Shown here piece after piece: positions 25,266-38,210 of a DNA stretch of 64,000 nt. The DNA lies in the NCBI GenBank assembly GCA_013399875.1, contig VXAZ01006807.1:1873984-1937983 (forward strand), given 5' to 3'. The translations under genes and the position numbers were made by a program. Within the stretch, counting starts at the first letter, position 1; every line of letters begins with the position of its first letter. The notes beneath the pieces were generated by a model, which searched no databases, had not been told where the DNA came from, and was given only the letters and a program-made list of their open reading frames with translations. Source of the DNA: Gymnorhina tibicen. Taxonomy: Eukaryota > Chordata > Aves > Passeriformes > Artamidae.

Positions 25266-27680
25266 CTTATTACTAGAGAAGATGATCAAGAAAAGTGAAT
25301 CAGAAAAGTATTCAGAAAGGTGGCAGAATATATGTTGTGGCAGCAACTGTAATGCTGCACATTCAAGGCAAGTATAATTTTGACTATTTAAATGCACTGT
25401 AAATAATTATTTAACAGAAGCCAGCCACAGTAATCAGCTGTGTGCCACTACATGACCTTATCCAAGTTCAATGTCCATGCAAGCAAATTAAGTAATATTA
25501 CAGAATGAAAAATGAAATAAAGTTTATCATAATATCATTACAGCATGTCATTCTTTCACCAAGTGTCCAGGATTTTACCAGGTGAATTCATTCTATATCC
25601 CTAGCATTAATGCACAAGGAATAAATACTTTTTGCATTGAGGTTGCAGAGCACAGCTTGTCAAACAGCATGGTTACCAAATAACATTCCATTTAAGTTAG
25701 TGCTAAAATTTTTATTACACAAAGTAAATTACTGCAGGTCTCCAAAACAGCCTATACTGTAGTCACCCTTCATGCCAGGATATTATTCTGAGCTAAAATC
25801 TATGTTGCTGTGAAATTAGATTGGACTTATCCAAGCCATATGGTTTAAAGCTATCTTGAGTGTCTTTTTATTACAATATAGTCATCCTGAGTGGTACAGC
25901 TCACAGATTTAGACATTTAAATTTAGATGTTTACAAGCAAGCTAAGATCACATTACAATCAAGAGAGATCTAATCAGATAAATTTATTGAAACCTAGAGA
26001 TCTATTCAGTCAACGGTAAAATAGACAGTTACTTTTGAATTTTAGGCTATCCATAGAATTTTCCTCAGCATAATACAAGTTTAGAGCTGCCTTGCAATGC
26101 AGTCTCAGCATCCTTATTTGGGTGATCCCTAACGTAATTCCAGTAATATCACTCTGTTATCTAGGCTTTGAAATTTCTGTTATCTAGGCTTTGAAATTTC
26201 AGTCTTTATGGATTGAAATGCTGCTCTCTTAATTGCCTTGATTTGATTATCATACATAGCACAAATAGACAATAGCTATTAATTTCAATTTCAATTTGAA
26301 ACCTCAGACTCAAAGCTCAGTTTATGTACAGGATATCCAGAAAAAGACAAACAATAAGTGGGGAAATACAACACTGTTTCCTGGATAAAGGTAAGTATCC
26401 ACTAGGGGAGGAATAGTCTCCTAAAATATCTGGTGCATAAACCAAAGCCTGACACTTCATAGTCCTTTACTCTCCTGGCTGTAGAAGCCACTGTAAATTC
26501 TCTCTCAGCCTTTCGCAACAGGCCAGGCTGTCCAGGACTTACCTTCAGGCTCTCATGCTGGCCACAGCAATCAGTAACACAGCTGCTTGTGCTTAGTTGA
26601 TCAAGTTCTTACTGTACAAAAGGAAGGTAAGAGATAGAAGTCCAGTGCAATGCAATTAGAAGCTAAATTGATAGGAAAGGAAATTAAGCCATAATCTTAA
26701 ATAAAGATTTCTGGGCTTGCTCAGAACACAAGTTGGTGATATCTTCTTGTCCTTTGACACCTTTTATTTTTGGCCCAGGAAAATGATGCAGAGATAATAG
26801 AAGTCATAGTCACAGTAGTGCTTTTATTAATATGTGTGGTACTTATGTGAATCATGACGATTAAGTCAGATCTGCCACAACAGACCACCAGTGTGTATGT
26901 GCTGCCTTTCTGTATTAAACATCTCTAGATGCTGCTCTGATGATGCTTTACCACCCTCTGCATCCAACAGACATTCCAATAAGTAGCGTCCTCTCTTGTG
27001 AGAAACTTCCATCTTTTTCTACCTTCTCTGACCCCTCTTCAGCTGTGAGCAAACACACAACAGACCTTGGCCAAAATCGCTGCATGAATCTGTGCTCACT
27101 GGAAGGCTCTGCAGACCTCTAGAGAACTGTAGCATCATCTACTGCACCATACAAAGTCCTAGTCAGCAAAGGTATATCTCTGCATACTCCAGAGAGATTA
27201 AAAAAATTAAATTAAAAACCTCACAACTTTGAAATAGTTTCTAAAATGTGGCTTATGGGTGAATCTTTTGATCTACTTGCTCATATTGAATAACTGACAA
27301 CATCAAATGCAAGTTTCTATGAAGCCAGTGGCATAGAATTTTGTATCCACTAATAGGTGAATTAGCTTCTAAATTTTATCTGCCAGGAAAGTTGGGAATG
27401 ACTATTTGGCAGTCTGGGAGATAAAGTCATAAAAATTTGAGTCTGGAGAAAAAACCCTACTATAAAAACCCTACCCTTACTAATCTATAGTAAGTTTCAA
27501 AATTTACCCCAGAGTATAACATTTCTGAAAATTTTAATATCACACAAAACACTTTTATGTGAAATTTGAGAAAGAATATCTAATAATTATTTTTAAAATT
27601 CTGAGTTGCCTTTAAGTAACACATTATTTGGGATTATTTGTGATTCCTAGGTGATAATTTATGACAGCCCATACACTTGA
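25266..27680. other. Gene-free stretch
   Basis: AT-rich. It contains the 23-bp tandem duplication at 26153 and no recognised exon. Confidence 0.45.
26153..26198. repeat. Perfect tandem duplication, 23 bp x 2
   Basis: The unit TCTGTTATCTAGGCTTTGAA plus ATT is repeated exactly at 26153-26175 and 26176-26198. Confidence 0.92.
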
Positions 27681-28010
27681 CAGAATCTCAGAACCACAGT
27701 ACAGGTGAGGTTGGTAAGAGTCTTTCATGAGATCCAACCCTGCTACTCACCAGAGGGTCAGCCAGAGAAGGATGGTCAGGACCATGTCCGGACAGCTTTT
27801 GAAGAGCTCCAAGGATGGAGACTCCACAACCTCCCTGGGCACCCTGAGCCAGCACTGTCACAGTCATAGTGGGAAAGTTTCCTGATGTTCAGAGATAACC
27901 TCCTGAGCTTCTGTTGCTGCCTCTGGTCCTGACACTGGGCCTGGCTCCATCTTCTTGACACTCTCTCGAGGGATTTACATACATTGGTAAGATCTCCCCT
28001 GAGCCTTCTT
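27681..28010 (-). mobile_element. CR1 LINE, 3' fragment in reverse orientation
   Basis: It starts CAGAATCTCAGAACCACAG and includes CTCCAAGGATGGAGACTCCA, CCTCCCTGGGCACCCTGAGC and AGATCTCCCCTGAGCCTTCT, which follow the reverse CR1 3' UTR. It is more diverged than the copy at 25.1 kb. Confidence 0.87.
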
Positions 28011-31000
28011 TACTTATTCGAGTTCTACTTAATATTAACAACTACAAGTTATAATTCTAGTCAAAACAAGCCATATCAGTTCCAAGTGCTTAGGTATTTC
28101 CTCAGCAGGGCAAAAGCTAAAAAAGCTGAAATGAGGAGCTAAACAGGACATAGTGACTGAGTTCTTTATACAGGCTTGCAGCATTTAGGAATGGTAAATG
28201 CATGTCAATATCGATTTTGGAAGAAAATAATTTCAGTCCCATAAATGCAATGACTCTATAATAAGACCAGTTTAAGAGAAAACCAATTTTGATAGCAGCT
28301 GTGAAGGTTACTGGAACCAACAGACCAAAATCTATTTTCAATGAATAAGCATGGGGATAAAAAAAATTCTTACTTTACTAAAATTTCTTTCTATATACTA
28401 TAAGAACATCAATTAGAGAAGTGACAAATTATCAGGTGGTTATAAGTCAGCAGGTGATTATCAGCTGAAGAGTTTTACCTAGTTAAGTCAAATGCATATT
28501 TCTCTGATTACATTTAGAGCAGCATATTGTGCATATGATTGCCTGCCAATGATTCTGCTGGCAGAAGGATCAAGTCCTAATTTTCTTCAGAGGGCTGCCA
28601 ACAGGATGGCAATCGAGCCTTGTATCTTAGCATTGACAAGATGATTACCCTGACACCAAAGAAGGGTATTTCACCAGCTATGTGCAAATCATTTACAATG
28701 CATTTTAAGCCACTTTTATATATATATTATATATTATACATTTTATCTTCCTGATTCATTCCTCCACTTTCTCCTTGTTAGAAATCGTGGCAGCATTTTG
28801 CCTCCATCAGGGAGAGCAGGTGAACAGCTCCAGCCATTCTGTGCACCTGCATTAATGCTAAATCAGTTCTCATGAATTGTGCATGAGATCCAATACGTTA
28901 TAGTCATTAACTCTGGCACAAAGTAAAAAAAGCTTCTTTAGACAAGACTTTCCTTCACCATGTCAAGCCAGAAATAAAAACTACAGAAGGTAGTGAATCA
29001 GACCCTAAAGATTTTTTCCTTTTACTTGTACTAAAGGATGAACATGTTAAATTAGGAAACATCAGCTGCAGGAGAAAAGAAGAAAAGATGAAACCGTGAC
29101 ATATAAGCACTACCTGTGATTAGTTTAATATATAAATTGCTCAGTTGTCCATGATCCATAACAGTAACTAAAGTTTTAAAGTACATTTATATCCATTACA
29201 GGATATATCCTCGTAACCTACATTCATTCCCTTAGTCCAATAATTGTGTTTTCTCCCTGAAAAATTTTAATGTTGCCATTAAATGAAAGAGTCCATGATT
29301 ACAGGGCTGTTCTATTTTCTCTTCAGTGCCACAGATTGCTGTAGCTCAGTGATGTGCTTCCCTCTAGTGTCCACAATGTCACACAGGATCTGTAAAACGC
29401 TGGAATACAAACTGAGCTAAGTTAATTTTCAGTGGTGATTAGCCACTCATTTTACTTAATATCTCAGACTGAGGCTCCAAGTGAAGATAACACAGGATCA
29501 GTTTCACAGATTAAATTCTTCACACACCAAATTCCAATGTAACATTTACCCCTTCTCATATCTCAGCTATTACATGAAAATTTAACTGCTATTCATCTCT
29601 TCTCTTTGTTTTTTTAATCTTTTTCTTCTTTGCTGCTTCTTTTTTTTTTTCCCCTTCTATTTTATTTTAGTGATGCCAGCCACACGGGTGACGTCTCCTC
29701 TGATGCTAAGTTTGTGGAGATCATTTAGGGTGCAGTTATAGATACAACTAATATCATTGACAATTGTACATAGCACAGTTAAGTAGTCAGCTTATTTAAT
29801 AGCCATGTCAACCAAAGCAGTGGACTAATTATTACTTCTCTTGATTGCATATCTCCCCAGGAAAATCTGTTTTATTATAGACATTTTGAAAAAAAGCGCC
29901 TTGTTTTGGTCATTGCATCAGCCTGGAATTTTGAGTCAGTTACACAACAAAACTACTTGCTCCATATTGGCATTTTGTTTTTTCTGAATTTTAGTTGAAA
30001 GTTCCTTGTCCAACTTTTTCCCATGCTTACTTACATTCTTTACTGAGCTTTGTGCAGCTGAGAGTGATATCTGTGTGCATCATTTCAGCCCTTATTCTCC
30101 AGAAAGCCCTGCCAGCAGAGCCAGTCTAGAAGCACAGTTGACAGAAGCTCACAGGCCATTTGCTGACAGAGCAATGTAACTGATTCATGTATTTTATTAT
30201 CCTTTTCTCAAACTGACTCATAATTAAATGCATTGTCTCAGTTCAACAAGATGAAAAATACTCAAATCAGATCAACAAAGTCAAAGCAAATTATTACCTT
30301 AACATTTTCCTTTTAGAAAATAAAATCAATCCGGAAATGAGTAATTTCTTCTCTAGCAGAAAATTTCAAATGTGTAAAATTATGATTTTCAGTTGCAAAA
30401 TTTGTTTTGGCAAAATGCTCTTGTGCACTTGAATACAACAATCCAATCAGTAGCCATATATACAATGATCTCTTTTATGATAAAGATTATTTAGCCTCTC
30501 AGGAGTTTTCTGTCAGCATACTGAGATTCTTTAGATCACAGTGCTCCTTCATACTCATAGTCTAGAGATACCAAGTTTGTGATGAAAGTATGTGTGTGTG
30601 AGGAAGAAAGAAAAAACATCTTTGAAATGTAGACTTGCCTTTAGGTAACACATTTCTGTCTTATTGGCCTTTCCTGTTTCTTTGTGTACTAGTCTGGGAA
30701 TTTTATGAAGTCAGTATTTTCCCGTACTTGCTGAAATAGCAAAGTTTCAGAGCTTCATAAAACACAAACGCCATTGCACTGAAAAATGGTAAAAATGGAT
30801 ATAGGAGGCAAGGAATTTCAAGTCCCAGATCAAGTACCTAAGTTTTAGCAGCTCAAGGGTATCATGCTGTGAGAGATGGAGAGAATAAGGGGAAAAGAGA
30901 GTTTCTAACTTTAGGAAAGATTTTGCTTCTTAATGATTCAACCAAATTTTAGAAATACTACTGCAGGCTTAAGAGGATTCAGAACAGAATTTTTTGCATG

Positions 31001-32054
31001 ACTAGTTCCAGTTATCTTTATAGACATTATCTTTCTCTCTAGAGCACATTGCAAGCTGTGCTAGAGGATGAGCTATAGAAAAACTACTGATCTTTTCTTA
31101 TGGATGTTCTCTTTTGGAGGGGTTTTTATAGTTTGGGGTTTTTAAGCATCTCTTGCTTCTTCCTCACTTCAGAAAATAAGGCTTATGTGACTTTACTATG
31201 TGGCAGTCCATCTGTCCATGTGGCAGTCCTCTGATAATCACTTCAAGCCAATTTCAGCTAGTAAGGGAGAAGAGCCCTTAGAGATATGAAGAACTTGTAA
31301 GCTTTGCAAAAATATCAGTGACTTGAGAAGAAAGAGAAAAACATTGAATATTCTCGTAGAAGGAAAGACTACCAAACATGAGACACGTGGGATTGCAAGC
31401 CCAGAATATGTCGTCAAACAATCCACATGTGCAACCAGAGCTAAGTACAGCATGTCTGCCCTGGCAGTGGCTGCACAGTAGCCATGTGGGCAACTACAGA
31501 TATGGCAGAAACTGGCAGTGCTACACAGCATTGCAAGACAGTGATACGTGTCATGGAAGAGCTGGGAAATTATGAAAAAGAAAGTGCAAAAATCTGCAAA
31601 AGGTCATGCTCATGGAGCAACTCATTAGCAGTTTTCTACTTCCAGAGGAAGGCTCAGCGGAGGATCCAGCTTCTAGTCTCATTCACACTGCTTTCTTAAC
31701 TACATGAGTTTGTTTTTTTCATATTCTTGTGAAAAAATTAGGAATGTATGAAACCAAGTCTCATGAAGTCCGCAACATAAAACTAGATTCAACAGACATT
31801 ACTTTTTTTTCCTTTCTATGGAGCTGCGAAATTTCCTTCCCCTTCCAGTGCCCATGAAGTCAAGGACAGGAAAAAGTCCAAGAAGTACAGCTCCTCTGAA
31901 AATAAAAAGACCATTAAAAGAGAACTCTGTGTGTTGGGGGCAAAGAAGAGGTTTAGGCCTTAACATGAGATGTAGAATCTGTGCTGTTTCCACATGACTT
32001 TGAACATGTCGTAAGTTGTGAGAATCTGTTTTGGATTCCACCTGTTGGTTTTGC
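28011..32054. other. Gene-free stretch
   Basis: Candidate conserved noncoding sequence lies at 28500-28930. A T-rich tract is at 29637-29654 and TA-rich sequence at 28715-28745. Overlapping short frames on both strands near 31280-31600 have no recognisable product. Confidence 0.45.
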
Positions 32055-32470
32055 TGTGCCTTAAACCAGACCTCCCTGATGAGGGAGGATTTGAGATCCT
32101 TGCCAGGAATCCCAAGTACTAATGAGATGTCCAGCGCTCTCTGCTTTCAGATAGTTTATTAAGTCTTATCAGAGAAGTTAAGAATAGAGCAAGGAGTACG
32201 GCAGAGAGTCTGGAGCGTTCTGAATGTTCTTAAAATGTCCGCTGAATGTCCGCAGAATCAAGATAACACGGCCTTTTTAAAGGTAAATTACCCAATAAGG
32301 ACTTAAAACGAAAGATAGTTTCATTTATCTACCAATACTTAACAAATGCCCACCAGAACTGCGGAATTTTTCATCCAGTCCTTTGAAACTGCTTTTATTG
32401 CAGAATATGGAGGGATAGAAGAAGTAGAAGAAACTTAGAAACTACAGCAATCCTCCATTTTGGAGTTTTT
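32055..32470 (-). mobile_element. LTR-like sequence (probable solo LTR of an endogenous retrovirus), reverse orientation
   Basis: Read on the minus strand, the segment has an AT-rich TTTAAAAAGG box near 32275-32284. About 100 bp further is an AATAAA (plus-strand TTTATT, 32155-32160), followed by a U5-like stretch ending GGTTTAAGGCACA at 32055. This promoter-poly(A)-U5 order fits an LTR. No gag, pol or env sequence flanks it, and no target duplication could be assigned, so the limits are approximate. Confidence 0.5.
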
Positions 32471-34749
32471 TGCTTAGATTTTCACCCTGTGATAACTTTA
32501 TAAAATATTCTATCATCTAATTCTACTGAAAAGGTTAGAAGTTTTCTCCATGGACAAAGGTCAAATACAGCACCTTCCAGGCGGGTAAAATTATTTAAAA
32601 TTATTTAAAACAGGCAGAGGATTTCTTTCTGCCTTCTGGATTCCCACAATAAGTCTCTGGAAAACTATTTGCTTAAGAATGGCTGCTAGTTACACCCCTG
32701 CAGTATCTTTGAGGAGCCATGATTAAGATACCCATCCTTATAATCAGAAAAATAGCATTTCTCTCTATCACAGGAATTATGTACAAAGAAAAAGATATAT
32801 TGATGATGATGATGAAGCAATCAGACACTGCTGTTGTAATCAGTACCATAAATTGTATTTGGGATGGCTGATGCCACTGGTCCAGAGGCAAACAACAAAG
32901 AACAGTGAAAGACAGTCTCTGTAAAAACTTACTTTAAAAGCTACTGTTGGTGTCCTCAGGCAGGAGGTTATCTGAGTCTCAGTCTTACACAACACAAACC
33001 TGCAAAGAGAGCCACCATAGCCCAGTGTTCTGTTGATAAGTGTCTGATTTTCTATGACCACTTTTTGTTTCAGAAGTTCAAGTAACCTAACTCCAGCTCT
33101 GCTGAGCTGTACTGCCACCTCCACAAAGCACCAGCTTCTTTCTGTGTCCCACTGGTGCCTGTGCTGGTTCAGAGCTGTGCACACAGAGAGTGCCTGACAA
33201 GCACCTGGGGGCTGGGGGTCACCTGGCAGGATAAGGAGGACACAGACTTTTGTACCTCCCATATGACCCTTTTCTCACAGGATACTATTGGTACTCTCTT
33301 GTCATGTTTCTGGATTTCTAACCTTCAAGTTGAAAGTCCACGGGTAGTGAGGGAAGATCCCTATAGCTCAGCAGCCCCAGAAATATATCACTGCCACTGC
33401 CAGTAGCAGGCTACAGGCTTGAACTGGCTTTTCAAGGTCCTGGGACTGAGGCTCAGTCTTTGTCAGTCAGTTTGAACTGTCAGTCAGTTCAAACTTTTGT
33501 TTGAACTTGGCCTGCCTGGACTTTTCTTCCAGCTTGTTTAGATGTAATAGCAATTTTTCTATACTGAAGGGTTGCTATGCCTAATTAGTTTTATTTTTGC
33601 CTATCTTTCAATGGTAAACCACAGCTTTGCTATAGACAGAGAAAAAATAACTCCTCCGTGTAGAGGGAAATATTTCCCTTTTGAGCATGATGCTGTAGTG
33701 GTAGAGCAGCACAGGGATGGTATGACAGTGCAGACACAGGATGCAATATAGAGCAGAACAGGCATGGGGGTGGTAAGAAAGAGGTCACAGGGCAGCACTG
33801 GAGACGTCAGGGATGCAGGTAATTCTGTAGTAGTTAGTTAAGATATGGACACAGGGAGCTGGACAAAACCGGTTTTAAGGGTCCCAGAAAAAGCAAAGAA
33901 AAAGCATCTAATATTTGTAAAACAGTTTACATACAGAATTTGGATGCAGTATGATGTTGCAGACATTAACTATGAACAAGGCATCAATCTGTGTCAGAAA
34001 ACATAAAAACAGCTTAAAGTGAAGAAGAAACCATCAACATGATACTTACCTGACAAAGGGGAAGAAACCCCATCATCAACACCATTTCTCCCAGCACAGA
34101 ATGTGGGGGCAATGAACCTTTGTGCAACACCCTGCTCCCTGCTTTCTTTGTGAGAAAAAATAGACCTTTTTTTTTCCACATTAATTAGATATAGCACTTC
34201 CTTTGATCATCCTGTTGAGATTTAAATTGTATCAACAATAAATTCTTGGCTTTACTCAAAAGGTGTGTTTCTTTTTTTGCATTACAAAATTTTGAATTTA
34301 GCAGACAGACAAACAAGTACAACGATTACATAAACTCTCTTTCTTTGGATGCCAGGCTTAGAATTGAGATCCAATTGCAACAGAGTAGAATCCACTCTTT
34401 TCTATCTTTTTTTTTTCTTTGGTCGTGATACAACTCTGCTACAAAAGTCTTTTGTCAAAAACTACAAGAGCTAAGCCTTCCTTTCACAGCATCAGTGTGG
34501 ATACTTTCACATCAACAATCTAAATAGCAGCACTAATTCAGCAACAGACTAAGAGACTGGTGGGTTATTCTAATTTATTTAAAACTGAGTTAAAGGAGAT
34601 TTACTTCAGAACATAAGAGAAACCTTTATACAAAAAGAATAGTTGAGATTGTAACAGATTAGATGAGGAGGTTTTAGAAAAGCTTTTTAATTTGAGCTTT
34701 TTAATTACCAGTTAGCCAGGCTACTATGAATGAATAGCTCAAATGTAGT
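32471..34749. other. Gene-free stretch
   Basis: It includes the compound repeat at 33461 and a GC-richer part at 33100-33400. The minus-strand 140-codon frame at 32840-33262 shows no family features. Confidence 0.45.
33461..33508. repeat. Compound direct and inverted repeat
   Basis: TGTCAGTCAGTT occurs at 33461-33472 and 33478-33489. AGTTTGAACT (33469-33478) pairs with AGTTCAAACT (33486-33495), and a further GTTTGAACTT copy follows at 33499-33508. Cruciform formation or template-switch duplication could explain it. Confidence 0.75.
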
Positions 34750-34835
34750 CAGGCCTGAGCTGGGGCAGCGGAATGGAACAGATGGCCTCTTCAATCCTCT
34801 TCCTGCCGTATTTCCTAAGATAATTCTATACTTAC
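34750..34835 (+). mobile_element. Probable CR1 3'-end remnant
   Basis: GGAATGGAACAGATGGCCTC followed by CTTCCTGCCGTATTTCCTAA and GATAATTCTAT resembles a diverged CR1 terminus. The match is short. Confidence 0.45.
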
Positions 34836-35469
34836 TGCATTAACATTTCCTAGTTCACTCATCTTCCTTTGTTGTTGTGCCAAGGCACTTGGACTAAGGC
34901 TAGAAGTTTGGGTTTTTTCCTTTTGTGGCACAGAATGCAAAAGAACATGCAAAACCACCATGATGGACAGAGAAACCATCTCACTGAGAGAAAAGCAGCA
35001 GCTAATGCTAATGCCTAAATCAGCCAACTACTCCTTGATGTATAATTTCTTCATTTCATTTCATAGGACCTGATGGACTGTAGAATTTTTATGATTTCTT
35101 TGAGACTCTGAGCATCCTTGTAATGATGACACAGAGGAATTATTTAGTTAGGGAGTTTCTTCTGCTGTGCATGTATTAACAGGGCAAGGTTATCTGGGTT
35201 TCAAGGACAGCTGGTTCAGAAAGGTGTTTAGTTAATGACTATTCAGTGCAAGAGACACAGTGAAGGAACAGAAAAGGTTATCAATTGAAAACAGGACACA
35301 AACTGTGACCAGCAGCAGATAACTGAGACAATAGCAAGGGTCAGAATTCCCACTGCCCAATGTGCCATTCAGGACTCACCTGTGCAGCCTGTGAAAGGGT
35401 CAGCCAGCACTTTGTAACTGATGTGAAAGCAAACAACATGACTGGTGGCTCATAGGAAAGACCAAACAT
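34836..35469. other. Gene-free stretch
   Basis: Nothing recognised. Confidence 0.45.
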
Positions 35470-35885
35470 CTTACAGAATATTTGAAGAGGCTTGTGGCAC
35501 TGCATGAGACTTACTATGGGGCATTTTGAGGGGACTGTAGGAATGTGAAGGCCTTACTATGGGATACTTAGGGAAAAGGACACAGGTAGTGGCAGCGATC
35601 AAGGTGGATTGGGGAAGAGCAGGCATGGAAAATTGAAGACGACAGACTAAAAGAGGGCAAGTCACAGGTAAGCAGGTGGCAGGTTTGTTGTCCTGTACTT
35701 GATATCTCCATTAAATTCTATTTCTACCTATTTTCTGTGCAAGCAGGCTCTCATGCTCTCTGCTCTGCGTGTGTGCAAGTGCATGATTGTGTGTGCAGGG
35801 GCACATGCTCCACTGCTGAACTTCAGGACCACCTATCAAATATAAGGTCAGCATCCAGACAGACCCAAGGACTGAGCATTTGACA
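35470..35885 (+). mobile_element. Possible LTR-like interspersed repeat
   Basis: The block differs from its AT-rich surroundings. It carries a near repeat (CTTACTATGGGGCATTTTGA and CTTACTATGGGATACTTAGG), an ATTAAA signal at about 35713, and then a GT-rich segment, as in the R-U5 part of some avian retroviral LTRs. No ends with target duplication are visible. It could also be unrelated unique sequence. Confidence 0.3.
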
Positions 35886-37227
35886 GCACAAATGGAAGAA
35901 TTCTAGAGATGCATCAAGTACATTTAGGATTTAACAGTACTGGTGAAACTGCAAAAAACAGACACAAAATGTCTGAGCATCCTATAGGCCTCACATTAGT
36001 CTTTTCCTTCTCTGAATATAAGCAGCAATGTAGTCAAAATACAGTATAAAAAGCAGCTTGTAGAACATTACTAAAATTACACATAATAGAAAAATGTTAT
36101 ACACTTCAGGTTTATGGTAATATCTTTAGTGTCTCCACAGGCTCCATATTGATCTGATTAAAAAAGACTTGAATCATATAAGAAAATACTTAAAATAAGC
36201 CTAGTAAAGGCAGCAGATTGTTACCTAGACAACTTGACTCATCTGCAGTGCTAAAACCAAACACTGAGTCTATCACAGCTGGGAGAGGTGTGATCAGCAT
36301 AAATTCTTAGGGCCTTCTTTTAAAATCGACAGTTAAAATGTAGGTTCTAGATTTCAAACATGAAAACCAAACATAAATCTCTTATGTGAGATAAGACTGG
36401 TCTAACCAGTGGGTAGATAAAGAAGTAGTTTTTAAATTTTATTGATAGACTGTTGAATTAATATTTAAGATTGTTTTTTTGTTCCATAAATTGTATTTCC
36501 CTAGTACAACACCCTTGTTTCCTGTTATTTACAATTTTTTCGTAGGACAAGGGAAAACCCTAAGCACTTTTTTCACAAGTTACATGCTATTTTGAAATCT
36601 AGTATGTTAAAGTTTAATTTTCATGCAGATTGAAAAAGTCAAAAAATACTCATACAGGAACAAAAGACTCTTACAAACACAACATGTGCATTATAAGGTA
36701 TGAGGGGTCCCTCTGCTGGGATTTTATGTTATTCCAGTCCTGAGATACAATGCACACAAAAGCTCACACTGCATAGTTCAAACTAGTTTTGAAGGACATG
36801 GAACAGAAATTAACACTCCTGATAATTAAATTACAATAATTCTTAAACTGTGCACTGATAGGCAAGAAAATAAACTGTGTCACAGATATTTCTGAGGAAA
36901 ATGTATCAGCCAGAGTCATGTACATCTAAGCTGTTGCAGAGGCATCTAGATTTCCACTGTAGGAAAAGTTGTACAGGTTGTAATACTCCTAAGGTACCAT
37001 TTTCAAGAAATCTGTGATAGTTGAACAGAAGATACACCAGTCAAGAGATTTAGAATTTAGTTCTTCAGAATGTTATAAAAGCCCATACAGAAAAACAGGC
37101 AGGTTGCAAAGACTCCTTTCAAATTTCTCAATCTCTTAATCCCAGGTGGAATTTTCAGCATTACAGGGTGTAAGAATATGCAATTTTGAAAATAAAAGAA
37201 ACATAAAATAAGCAAAGTAAGATAACA
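35886..37227. other. Gene-free stretch
   Basis: AT-rich, nothing recognised up to the solo LTR. Confidence 0.45.
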
Positions 37228-37231
37228 TGGG

Positions 37232-37680
37232 TGTAGCAGGCTACTCTGCCTATATGCAGTTAAAACAGCTCCAAAAATACCTTATTTGCAAAAGTTATCA
37301 GTGACAGGTGGAGAATGTGGGTCACACTGCTGTTTCTGTTGAAGAATGCTGAGCCCAGCCTAGCTCATTAATCCCAAGGTTAGATATTCTGAGAAGAACA
37401 AGGTTTCCTGACAGAAACTGGCACCAATCAGGATATGGCAAAGTTCCTGATAAAGGAACCAACTTGTGATACCACTTATTTAAAGCCTCTGAGCTGACAC
37501 AGCTGGCCTAGCGATAAATGACTGATAAATAAATCACGTTATCATATAAAAGCCCAGTCCCACTTTTTCATGGCAGGTTCTTCTAACATACCCTTTCTTG
37601 AAGTGTGTGTGATGTCCCTCAAGGCTACCCATTGAGTCTGAGTGACAGAGATTTGCCCGCAGTCGTTGGTATGGGTTACA
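37232..37680 (+). mobile_element. Solo LTR of an endogenous retrovirus with 4-bp target duplication
   Basis: The 449-bp element begins TGTAGCAGG and ends GGTTACA. It is flanked on both sides by TGGG (37228-37231 and 37681-37684). TATAAAA at 37545-37551 marks the U3 promoter, about 135 bp before the 3' end. TGT...ACA ends plus a short target duplication are the standard structure of a solo LTR left by recombination between two LTRs. A 4-bp duplication points to a gammaretrovirus-like (ERV1) source, with the caution that 4 bp can match by chance. No internal retroviral sequence remains. Confidence 0.65.
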
Positions 37681-37886
37681 TGGGTTATGAGTGACATCAA
37701 TCTCTACTTAATTATTTTCATAGAATTAACTTCACTGCTTCAATATTGCTTCAATACTTAGTACATTATAGTTAGTTTTAGCTACCTATACTGTGTACTA
37801 AATAATGCTGATTCTAGTCTAATCATCATCACCATCAATTTAAATCAATAATTTATTTTATTGATATAAATATATTTGGTTTGCCA

Positions 37887-37910
37887 TCCTTAATCCTGCG
37901 GGATTAAGGA
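37887..37910. repeat. Perfect inverted repeat, 10-bp arms, 4-base loop
   Basis: TCCTTAATCC (37887-37896) and GGATTAAGGA (37901-37910) flank TGCG. It lies 200 bp after the solo LTR, with no gene nearby. Confidence 0.85.
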
Positions 37911-38210
37911 GTATAAAGGCTCAGTTACACCTATATAATACTTTAGATCTAAACCTTTGATTAAGAATGTGGCTAAGATTGGATTCAGCTGCACCTAGAC
38001 TCCTGTTTGAGAAGGAGTTCAGAAAGCAAGGAGGTCCTTTCTGCACCCTGTAAATCAAGTGGAGGGCTTCTCTAACAAACTCTGTCTGAAGTTCCTGTTC
38101 TGGCCATGACAATGGGTAAAGGCAATCTGCACCAAAATTATTTTCTAAATAGATTTGTAAAGGATTGTCCTGGCATAGTGCTACTCAGAAGCCTGAAAAC
38201 AAAAACAAGT

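Noticed and set aside
32840..33262. 140-codon - strand frame
   Set aside because: No recognisable domain; composition follows the local GC content.
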